Part shown: positions 57,703 to 64,000 of the stretch, piece by piece | Position numbering within the stretch: position 1 is the first letter of the stretch | Layout of the letters: each line of letters starts with the position of its first letter | NCBI GenBank assembly: GCA_964251675.1 | Contig: CAXUKS010000004.1 | Location: 1 to 64,000 of the forward strand | Source of the DNA: JANXMY01 sp964251675 | GTDB taxonomy: Bacteria; Armatimonadota; Armatimonadia; Armatimonadales; Capsulimonadaceae | Length of the DNA stretch: 64,000 bases | Direction: 5' to 3' | The notes under the pieces: model-generated | What the model was told of the DNA's origin: nothing | Database searches by the model: none | What the model saw: only the letters and a program-made list of their open reading frames with translations | Translations under genes and position numbers: made by a program

Positions 57703-60135
57703 ATGGAACATTTTGTCGAAGCCGAGTGGTGCGGCGCAACTCTGCGCCTGTCCACCGGCAAGCTCGCCAAGCAGGCCAACGGCGCAATTCTGCTTCAGAA
57801 CGGCGACACCATCATTCTTGCCACCGCCACGATGGCAAAAGAGCCGAAGGCCCATTTAGACTTTTTCCCGCTGACCTGCGACTATGAAGAGCGCAAATAC
57901 GCAGTCGGCAAAATCCCCGGTGGCTTTGTCAAGCGCGGCGGACGGCCCGGCGAAAAAGCCACACTGACCTGCCGCCTCATTGACCGCCCCCTGCGCCCGC
58001 TGTTTCCCTACGGAATGCGGAACGAGACGCAGATTATCGCTATGCCGCTGTCCTATCAGCCCGAGTTTTCGCCTGATGTGCTGGCCGTCACCGCCGCCTC
58101 GGCGGCGCTCATGGTCTCCGACATTCCCTTTAACGGTCCCATTGGCTGCGTCCGCGTTGGTTTGGACGCCGACGGCGGGTTTATCCTGAACCCGACGTTC
58201 CCCGAGCAGCAGGAAAGTCCGCTGGACCTCATCGTCGCCGCCTCGGATGACGCCATTGCGATGGTGGAAGCGGGCGCGTCGGAAGTCTCCGAAGCCAAAA
58301 TGCTGGAAGCGATGGACTTTGCCCACGAAGCCTGCCGCAAGCTCTGCGATATGCAGCGGGAGCTGGCCGCCAAAGTTGGCAAGGCAAAAGCCGACGTGCC
58401 CCTGCACCATGTTCATGCGGAGATTCTCGCCACCATTCAGGAGCGGTTCAACGCTACCCTGCGGGCTGGCTTGCAGGACCCGGACAAGTCCAGCCGCGAG
58501 GCCGGTTTGACGCTCTTAATCAATCAGGTGGTCGAAGCCCTGAAAGATGAGTACCCGGACAACATCCCCGACATCAAAGAAGCCGCCGACAAAGCCGTCA
58601 AAGACCAGCTCCGCGACCTTATTCTGACCGAAGGCAAGCGGCCTGACGGACGCGGCACGACTGATATTCGCCAGATCGACTGCGAAGTGGGCCTGCTCCC
58701 CCGCGTTCATGGCACGGGCCTGTTCACACGCGGCCAGACGCAGGTGATGACCACGCTGGTGCTCGGCTCCGGCGAAGACGCGCAGATGGTGGACACGCTG
58801 GAAGAAGACGGCGAAAAGCATTATATGCATTTCTACAACTTCCCGCCCTACTCCGTCGGTGAGGCCCGCCCCCTGCGCGGACCGGGCCGCCGCGAAATCG
58901 GCCACGGCGCACTCGCCGAGCGGGCGCTCCGGGCAGTCATCCCCTCCCGTGAGTCGTTCCCCTACACCATGCTTCTGACCTCGGAAGTTCTGGAGTCTAA
59001 CGGCTCCACGTCCATGGGGTCCACCTGCGGCTCGACGCTGGCGCTGATGGACGCGGGCGTTCCTATCAAGGCTCCTGTGGCGGGTATCGCCATGGGCCTG
59101 ATTGAAGGCCCCGAAGGCAGCGGCGAAGACGGCGTAGGCCGCAAGTATGCCGTCCTGACCGACATTCAGGGCATGGAAGACTTCTCGGGCGACATGGACT
59201 TCAAGGTCGCCGGAACTGCCGAAGGCATCACGGCTTTGCAGCTTGACACCAAAATCGGCGGCGTCCCCCGCGCCGTCTTTGTGCAGGCGTTCCAGCAGGC
59301 CCTCGACGCCCGCCTGTTCATCCTGGGCAAGATCACCGAAGCCATCGCGGCCCCGCGTGAGACCCTGTCCGAGTATGCCCCGCGCATCATCACCCTGCAC
59401 ATCGAGCCGGAACAGATCGGTCTGGTCATTGGACCGGGCGGCAAGACGATCAAGAAGATCACCGCTGACACCGGCGCGAAGATCGACATCGAGCAGGACG
59501 GCACGGTGTATATCGCCGCTGTGGACGGCGCGGCAGGCGAAGCGGCCAAAAAGGCGGTGGAAGACCTCACCCGCACCCTCTCGCCCGGCGACGAGTTTGA
59601 GGGCACGGTCGTTCGCTTCCTGCAATTCGGGGCGTTCGTGGAAATCCTGCCCGGCAAGGACGGCCTCGTTCATGTCTCGCAGCTCACCGATTCAGACGAG
59701 CGCATCGGCAAGCCCGAGGACGTGCTGTCTCTGGGCGACAAGCTCCGGGTGCGCGTCACCGAAATCGACCCGCAGGGCCGTGTCAACCTGACCGCCCGTG
59801 GTCTGGATCAGCCCTTCGACCCGGCAAACCCCGAGCCGGGCCGTCCCCCGCGCCCCGGCGGCGGCGGCGGTGATCGCGGCGGCGACCGTGGCCCACGCGG
59901 CGGCGGTGGTGGTGGTGATCGCGGCCCACGCGGCGGCGGCGGTGACCGTGGCCCGCGCCCCGGCGGCGGTGACCGTGGTGGCAATGGCGGCGGCGGCGTC
60001 ACTGAGCGCACCGAGCGCCCGGTCAGCTTCGAGGCTCCCAAGCCCGAAGCCACCGGCGACGTGGCCCCGGCTGCCGCCCCGCTGACCCAGCCCGACGACG
60101 AAGCCCCCCGCGCCCGCTTCCGCCCCCGGCGGTGA
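57703..60135 (+). CDS. pnp: Polyribonucleotide nucleotidyltransferase (PNPase)
   Basis: 810 residues from ATG 57703 (MEHFVEAEWCG). Two RNase PH-like cores joined by a helical domain ('GKIPGGFVKRGGRPGEKATL' in the first; 'MHFYNFPPYSVGEARPLRGP', 'STSMGSTCGSTLALMDAGVP' in the second), then KH ('IGLVIGPGGKTIKKITADTG') and S1 ('EGTVVRFLQFGAFVEILPGK') domains. It degrades RNA 3' to 5' by phosphorolysis. After S1 there is an unusual tail of about 110 residues rich in GGGDRGGDRGPRGG-type units and then a Pro/Glu/Ala stretch ending 'RFRPRR', which resembles eukaryotic RGG boxes. Confidence 0.97.
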   Translation: MEHFVEAEWCGATLRLSTGKLAKQANGAILLQNGDTIILATATMAKEPKAHLDFFPLTCDYEERKYAVGKIPGGFVKRGGRPGEKATLTCRLIDRPLRPLFPYGMRNETQIIAMPLSYQPEFSPDVLAVTAASAALMVSDIPFNGPIGCVRVGLDADGGFILNPTFPEQQESPLDLIVAASDDAIAMVEAGASEVSEAKMLEAMDFAHEACRKLCDMQRELAAKVGKAKADVPLHHVHAEILATIQERFNATLRAGLQDPDKSSREAGLTLLINQVVEALKDEYPDNIPDIKEAADKAVKDQLRDLILTEGKRPDGRGTTDIRQIDCEVGLLPRVHGTGLFTRGQTQVMTTLVLGSGEDAQMVDTLEEDGEKHYMHFYNFPPYSVGEARPLRGPGRREIGHGALAERALRAVIPSRESFPYTMLLTSEVLESNGSTSMGSTCGSTLALMDAGVPIKAPVAGIAMGLIEGPEGSGEDGVGRKYAVLTDIQGMEDFSGDMDFKVAGTAEGITALQLDTKIGGVPRAVFVQAFQQALDARLFILGKITEAIAAPRETLSEYAPRIITLHIEPEQIGLVIGPGGKTIKKITADTGAKIDIEQDGTVYIAAVDGAAGEAAKKAVEDLTRTLSPGDEFEGTVVRFLQFGAFVEILPGKDGLVHVSQLTDSDERIGKPEDVLSLGDKLRVRVTEIDPQGRVNLTARGLDQPFDPANPEPGRPPRPGGGGGDRGGDRGPRGGGGGGDRGPRGGGGDRGPRPGGGDRGGNGGGGVTERTERPVSFEAPKPEATGDVAPAAAPLTQPDDEAPRARFRPRR

Positions 60136-60156
60136 GCCGCCCGAGACAAGGACAAC

Positions 60157-60192
60157 AAAAAGGCCGCCGCAGAAATGCGGCGGCTTTTTTTA
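60157..60192 (+). terminator. pnp terminator
   Basis: 'gccgccgca'-gaaa-'tgcggcggc' with A-run before and seven T after. Confidence 0.92.
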
Positions 60193-60308
60193 TTCGGTGG
60201 AAGAGCCACATTCTTTGTCTTTAATCTTCGCCCGCGAAGGCGGGGGCTTGCTCTTTTAAAGCATGGGGGTTCAGCCCCGTGACTCTTCCTGTTACGCAAA
60301 GGCAGGAA

Positions 60309-60351
60309 AAACAACGGGCGGCGCAGAATAATTCTCCGCCGCCCGTTGTTT
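60309..60351 (+). terminator. Second hairpin downstream of pnp, repeated at 62042
   Basis: 'acaacgggcggcg' pairs with 'cgccgcccgttgt' around 'cagaataattct'. It is preceded by 'ggcaggaaaa', as is the similar hairpin at 62042. The region 60215-60305 between the two hairpins has further short palindromes ('cgcccgcgaaggcggg', 'gggggttcagcccc') and no gene. Confidence 0.6.
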
Positions 60352-60376
60352 GCTGGCAGCCATAAGGGGGAATGCC

Positions 60377-60955
60377 GTGGAAGTGACGTTTGTGCTAACG
60401 CCGGAAGACCTATGGATTTTCAATCAGTTTGTCATTCGCCGGACGGCCTCGTTTAAGCTGCGAGTGGGAGCACGGTTTGCCTTTGTCCCCCTATGTCTGA
60501 TCCTGTTCAGCGCCCTGTCTGGCTACGCAGCCTGGCAATGTATTCTGTTCGGACTGGCTGCCGCTGTCATCTGGGTTCCGTTCTGCCTGTGGAGTTCCCG
60601 CTGGGAGACCACTCGCATTGGCCGCAAACGACGGGCCGTTCTGGAAAAGCAAACGGTGAGTATCAGCGCAAAGGGAATGCGGCAGGTGAACATTCAATCT
60701 GATTCGCTGATCTGGTGGACCGCGATTCTGGAAGTGAGCGAAAGCGCCACGCAAATCATGTTTTTCAGCGACAAACACTACGCCTTTCTTGTGCCCAAAC
60801 GGGCCTTTACGTCTCTGGCCGAAGCCGAGGCGTTTTTAGACAAAGCGCGGCGTTACCGGGATGCGTCTCTCAACGGACAAATGCTCCCCGATGACGCGCC
60901 TGCCGAAGACAGCGGCGTCTGGCCCCCGCCGCCGCGCCCGGCGGCGGCTAATTAA
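60377..60955 (+). CDS. YcxB-like membrane protein
   Basis: 192 residues from GTG 60377, with 'aaggggga' at good distance. Two hydrophobic segments (about 31-48 and 55-72) are followed by a cytosolic beta-rich domain with 'SDSLIWWTAILEVSES' and 'FFSDKHYAFLVPKRAFTS', which fits the YcxB-like C-terminal domain. Pro-rich C-terminus. Function unknown. It stands alone between terminators and the next gene. Confidence 0.7.
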   Translation: MEVTFVLTPEDLWIFNQFVIRRTASFKLRVGARFAFVPLCLILFSALSGYAAWQCILFGLAAAVIWVPFCLWSSRWETTRIGRKRRAVLEKQTVSISAKGMRQVNIQSDSLIWWTAILEVSESATQIMFFSDKHYAFLVPKRAFTSLAEAEAFLDKARRYRDASLNGQMLPDDAPAEDSGVWPPPPRPAAAN

Positions 60956-60991
60956 AGAACCCCAACCTTACGAAAGGTATAGCAATACTTG

Positions 60992-61525
60992 ATGACTGCA
61001 CCTACCCTAGACACTTCTTTCTCCGAAGACACTTCTTCCCCCGACTATCTCAGCCGCGCCCAATGGACGCTGGAGCGCCCGCACGTTCTGGTGGTCTGCT
61101 GCTCCGATGGGCGGCTTCAGGTGGCGATTGACGAGTTCCTGCACGGGCATCTGGGCATCGGCAACTACGACCGTGTGTATGCGCCGGGCGGGCCGGGGGC
61201 GCTGACACCGGGCGGGCCGGAGTTTACGCAGGCGTCCCAGTACAGGGATGATCTGGCGTTTCTGGTGCGTGTGCATCAGGTGGAAGAACTGCTGTTGATC
61301 TTCCACGGCAGCGGGCCGGACGGGCCGGACGGCTCAACGTGTGCTTATTACGGGCGCATCTTGCCGGACGCCAGCCGGAAAGACATTCAGGCCCGGCAGG
61401 CAAAAGACCTCGCCGCCGTGCAGGATTTTTTGACCGAGCAAAAGCTGGATGTCAATGTCCGGGCTTTCCGCGCCGAGGTGCAGGCCGACCGGCGTGTGCA
61501 GATGGTCCCGCTGGAGCTGAAATAG
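60992..61525 (+). CDS. Beta-carbonic-anhydrase-like protein
   Basis: 177 residues from ATG 60992. 'HVLVVCCSDGRLQVAIDEFL' carries the Cys-x-Asp-x-Arg motif of beta-carbonic anhydrases (Cys37, Asp39, Arg41). 'IFHGSGPDGPDGSTCAYYG' supplies His105 and Cys117, although the normal HxxC spacing is widened to twelve residues. 'RVYAPGGPGALTPGG' replaces the usual glycine-rich loop. It is smaller and more divergent than true carbonic anhydrases, so a zinc-binding CA-like protein of unknown activity is the safe call. Confidence 0.65.
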   Translation: MTAPTLDTSFSEDTSSPDYLSRAQWTLERPHVLVVCCSDGRLQVAIDEFLHGHLGIGNYDRVYAPGGPGALTPGGPEFTQASQYRDDLAFLVRVHQVEELLLIFHGSGPDGPDGSTCAYYGRILPDASRKDIQARQAKDLAAVQDFLTEQKLDVNVRAFRAEVQADRRVQMVPLELK

Positions 61526-61570
61526 GATGCTCCCATTCGCCCGGTCTGGGCATAAGCCAAACAGCATCAG

Positions 61571-61975
61571 TTAATAGGTGATGCTGCCCTTTTCCCCATT
61601 CGCATCACGCCCTGTGATGCCGCGCCGGGTGATCGTTCCGTACTGGCCGTCGGCCTGGTGGCCCCGGATCGTCCCGCGTGTAATGGCGGCGCGGTTTCCC
61701 TTGCCGCGTGTGTAGCTCCTGGCAGCGTGGGGCCGTCGGCGAACAGCTGCCGGGGGACGACTCACGCGCCGTTGGGAGCGGCGGGCGGCCTGAGAGGAAG
61801 GGGTGCGGATGACGTTCCCCGCGCCGTCTTTGAGGACTGTGCCACCGCTGCCGGTGATGATGGTGTTTCCCGCGCCGTCGGACAGCACCGGCCTCTGCGC
61901 CTGCACCGCACCTGCCGCTGCCAAGCTGATTCCTAAAGCTGCTGCGCCCAGGGCAATGGTTCGGATAATCTGCAT
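61571..61975 (-). CDS. Small secreted basic protein with DGAGN repeats
   Basis: 134 residues from ATG 61975, 'gggag' 8 nt upstream. Signal peptide about 1-25 ('AAAGAVQAQ'). The mature part has two short repeats ('LSDGAGNTIITGSGG' and 'LKDGAGNVIRTPSS'), then an Arg-rich middle ('RRSQRRVSRPPAAVRRRP') and Gly-rich C-terminal repeats ('ITRGTIRGHQADGQYGTITR'). No family recognised. Strongly basic composition suggests binding to surface polymers or nucleic acid. Confidence 0.6.
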   Translation of the reverse strand: MQIIRTIALGAAALGISLAAAGAVQAQRPVLSDGAGNTIITGSGGTVLKDGAGNVIRTPSSQAARRSQRRVSRPPAAVRRRPHAARSYTRGKGNRAAITRGTIRGHQADGQYGTITRRGITGRDANGEKGSITY

Positions 61976-62041
61976 AGTATGCTCCCTTCTTGCTGATACT
62001 TTGTTCCCAGTGCAGGGAGCGGCCAAACCGGCGGCAGGAAA

Positions 62042-62080
62042 ACAGGCAGGCGGCGCAGAACTATCCTCCGCCGCCTGTTG
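62042..62080. repeat. Intergenic hairpin, second copy of the 60309 type
   Basis: 'acaggcaggcggcg' and 'cgccgcctgt' with loop 'cagaactatcct', preceded by 'ggcaggaaaa'. It lies in the divergent promoter region between 61975 and 62122. Confidence 0.6.
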
Positions 62081-62121
62081 GTGCGTTTTGAGAGTGATGC
62101 GCGGCCAGAGAGCGGGGCGAT

Positions 62122-62748
62122 GTGAATACTGCTGAAGATATTCTAGGCGCTGCGCTGCTGGACGCGCTGGATGCGTTCGATGAGCAAACTCTGCCACTGG
62201 GGCTGTATGCCTGCGACGAGTTTCAGATGAAAGACAAGCCCTTTCACCGGCTGCATCAGGAGTGGCATCTGTGCCTTGCTCCCTGTCTGAAGGCTTTGGG
62301 CTGCCACATCAGGTACATCAATCTTCGAGACGGGCAAGTGAGTTTTACCCTGCCTGACGGCACACGCGCCGAGATGCATCTGGTCCGCACGTCGAAAATC
62401 AAAGTACGTAAGTTCGGCTCGGCCTACCGGGTAGACAGCCACCAAAAATACCACGAACGCTGGCAGGCTTTGCGATTGGACCGGGAACTGAGCAGCCTGT
62501 GGAAGCCGTCTGCACTGGCGGAAGAGCGGATTTGCCTGCGCCTGTTTTTGCTGATTGGCTTTGCGGCGGAAGCGGAGCCGTTTGGCAAAGAACTGGGGGC
62601 ACTGGAAACACAGCTTCTGTGGGACGCCCACGGGGCCGGGTATCAGACACGGGTGTGGGCGGACCGTGAGGAACGACGCTTCTGTGTCCGTCTTAGTCTT
62701 TGGAGCCGGGCCAATCCGCAGGAACCCGGCGCGGCGGGGGAGCATTAA
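62122..62748 (+). CDS. Hypothetical protein
   Basis: 208 residues from GTG 62122. Mixed charged helical protein with 'GLYACDEFQMKDKPFHRLHQ', 'VSFTLPDGTRAEMHLVRTSK' and 'YHERWQALRLDRELSSLWKP'. No signal peptide, membrane segment or recognisable motif. The long frame with good codon use and position before the M16 peptidase support a real gene; I cannot name a family. Confidence 0.55.
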   Translation: MNTAEDILGAALLDALDAFDEQTLPLGLYACDEFQMKDKPFHRLHQEWHLCLAPCLKALGCHIRYINLRDGQVSFTLPDGTRAEMHLVRTSKIKVRKFGSAYRVDSHQKYHERWQALRLDRELSSLWKPSALAEERICLRLFLLIGFAAEAEPFGKELGALETQLLWDAHGAGYQTRVWADREERRFCVRLSLWSRANPQEPGAAGEH

Positions 62749-62751
62749 AGG

Positions 62752-62757
62752 TATACT
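62752..62757 (+). promoter_or_regulatory. Candidate -10 for the M16 peptidase gene
   Basis: TATACT, about 40 nt before the ATG at 62798; the -35 is not clear. Confidence 0.4.
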
Positions 62758-62797
62758 AAAGACGGCAAAATTTCAGAACGAGGATACAAAGTTTAAT

Positions 62798-64000
62798 ATG
62801 ATACAACGTGAAGTGCTTCCTAACGGCGTGCGGATTGTCACCGAAAACATCACCTATGTGCAGTCGGTGGCGCTGGGCATCTGGGTGGGAGTCGGAGCGC
62901 GGGATGAGGGCGACGACGTGCGCGGCATCTCCCATGTCATCGAGCATATGCTGTTTAAAGGGACGCCGACGCGGACGGCCCAGCAGATTGCCGACCAGAT
63001 TGATTCGGTAGGCGGCGACATCAACGCCTTTACATCCAAAGAAAATACTTGCTACTACGTGCGGATGCTGTCCGAGCACGTCCCGCTGGCCGTGGACATT
63101 CTCAGCGACCTCTTTTTGAACTCCCTGATTGACCCGGAAGAGCTGGCACGGGAACAGAATGTCATCCTCGAAGAAATCAAGCGGCGTAACGATGAACCCG
63201 ATGACCTCGTGCATGACCTGTTCACCGAAACGCTCTGGCCAGGGCACGTTCTGGGTAAAAGCGTGATTGGCTCGCCGGAAACCGTCGCCGCGATGAAGTC
63301 CGACACGCTGAAGGGCTACATGGCGAAGCGGTATACGCCGGACAGCATTGTGATTTCGGCGGCGGGCAACCTGAACCATGCCGAGATCGTGGAGATGGTA
63401 CGTGAGCGGTTCGGACATCTGACCGGTACGCGGGGTGACTGGCGGCTGCCGGATGCCGTCCCGGCGTTCGCACCGGGCACGGCCTATATTGAAAAGGCCA
63501 TTGAGCAGGTCAACTTAGTCATGGGCACGCAGGGATACGCGCAGCTGGACGACGACAAGTACAAGCTGTCCATTTTGGATAACGTGCTGGGCGGTTCCAT
63601 GAGCAGCCGATTGTTTCAGGAAGTGCGCGAAAAGCGCGGCCTGGCCTATTCCATCGGTTCCTATTCCCAGTCCTTCCGTGAAGGCGGCTACTTCGCCGTC
63701 TATTCTGGCAGCGGCCCGGCGACGGCGGGGCAGGTCATTGATCTGGTCCGAGCCGAGTTTACTAACGTCCGCAAAAACAACATCACGGCGGCGGAATTAG
63801 ATCGGGCGAAAAATCAGTTCCGGGGCGGGGTGGTGATGAGCCAGGAAAGCATGAACTCGCGTATGACCCGCATGGGTCGCAACGAGCTGACCTATGACCG
63901 CGTGATCCCCATTGAGGAAACCATGGCAAAGATCAATGCCGTCACGCTGGACGACATCGCCGGTGTCGCCGAGCATTTGTTCGGGCGCAATGAGTACGCC
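62798..64000 (+). CDS. M16-family zinc metallopeptidase (3' partial)
   Basis: 401 residues are visible and the frame is still open at the window edge; the family is usually about 410-430 residues, so little is missing. The inverted zinc motif HxxEH is 'HVIEH' (His46, Glu49, His50) with the distal ligand Glu126 ('NVILEEIKRRNDEPDD'). 'GGSMSSRLFQEVREKRGLAY' is the conserved C-terminal-domain signature. Processing-peptidase type (PqqL/YmxG-like), often encoded after rpsO-pnp in Gram-positives, as here a few genes downstream. Confidence 0.95.
   Translation, partial: MIQREVLPNGVRIVTENITYVQSVALGIWVGVGARDEGDDVRGISHVIEHMLFKGTPTRTAQQIADQIDSVGGDINAFTSKENTCYYVRMLSEHVPLAVDILSDLFLNSLIDPEELAREQNVILEEIKRRNDEPDDLVHDLFTETLWPGHVLGKSVIGSPETVAAMKSDTLKGYMAKRYTPDSIVISAAGNLNHAEIVEMVRERFGHLTGTRGDWRLPDAVPAFAPGTAYIEKAIEQVNLVMGTQGYAQLDDDKYKLSILDNVLGGSMSSRLFQEVREKRGLAYSIGSYSQSFREGGYFAVYSGSGPATAGQVIDLVRAEFTNVRKNNITAAELDRAKNQFRGGVVMSQESMNSRMTRMGRNELTYDRVIPIEETMAKINAVTLDDIAGVAEHLFGRNEYA

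Noticed and set aside
58516..59673. 385-codon antisense frame inside pnp
   Set aside because: Shadow of PNPase, whose domains are unmistakable.

Overview
The window is GC-rich bacterial chromosome with mostly housekeeping and environmental genes and no phage or plasmid backbone. A diderm, secretion-rich, probably aerobic heterotroph is suggested by four things: exosortase-type sorting tails of the form 'VPEAS' plus a hydrophobic stretch plus an Arg/Lys cluster (two proteins), an LptA/OstA-like periplasmic protein, large secreted glycoside hydrolases, and a complete sucA-sucB pair. The overall mix is what I would expect from Armatimonadota or a neighbouring deep-branching phylum. That placement is inference and no marker gene here settles it.

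Layout. 1-6.2 kb: tail of a conserved KOW-like protein, a chemoreceptor-like coiled-coil protein, and a giant GAF/PAS hybrid histidine kinase overlapping a response regulator. 6.2-8.7 kb: flotillin-like FloA divergent from a SWIM zinc-finger protein, then a PEP-CTERM-like protein. 8.9-16.2 kb: a tandem array of six paralogous secreted proteins (signal peptide, short coiled coil, collagen Gly-X-Y tract, 15-residue beta-roll repeats), with the broken tail of a seventh. 16.3-19 kb: a YhcG/DUF1016 nuclease wedged between a metallophosphoesterase and a second copy of that enzyme's C-terminus, a small zinc-ribbon membrane protein and CrcB. 19.1-27 kb: a secreted glycosidase-like protein, a second sorting-tail protein, sucB and sucA. 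27.1-34.5 kb: a GGDEF-EAL protein, an RsmJ-like methyltransferase, an LptA-like protein with a PTS-EI-like pseudoenzyme, a methyltransferase, an SGNH hydrolase, a VOC protein and a PhyH remnant.

34.5-45.6 kb is the most coherent metabolic unit. It holds an ABC ATPase, allophanate hydrolase, a urea/guanidine carboxylase, two DUF1989 'urea carboxylase-associated' proteins, an Lrp/AsnC regulator, a substrate-binding lipoprotein and a permease. By analogy with the guanidine carboxylase / carboxyguanidine deiminase pathway this is best read as uptake and conversion of guanidine (or urea) to ammonia and CO2. Two near-consensus TTGACA-N17-TATACT promoters drive the two arms. I could see no guanidine riboswitch; repeated TGACG-type sites near the Lrp gene are candidate operators. 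Large palindromic elements sit in two of the operon's intergenic gaps.

45.7-55.4 kb: an ArsR-SulP operon, a divergent PAS-SpoIIE phosphatase / GAF-PAS-GGDEF-HD-GYP pair sharing a near-identical PAS domain, a trypsin-co-occurring-domain protein and a large GH35-like beta-galactosidase. 55.5-64 kb: recO with an almost leaderless start, an IS200/IS605 tnpB remnant, rpsO-pnp (PNPase with an RGG-like tail), several small proteins and the start of an M16 peptidase that runs off the window.

Intergenic space is unusually rich in long palindromes and MITE-like repeats. No tRNA, rRNA or CRISPR array was seen.
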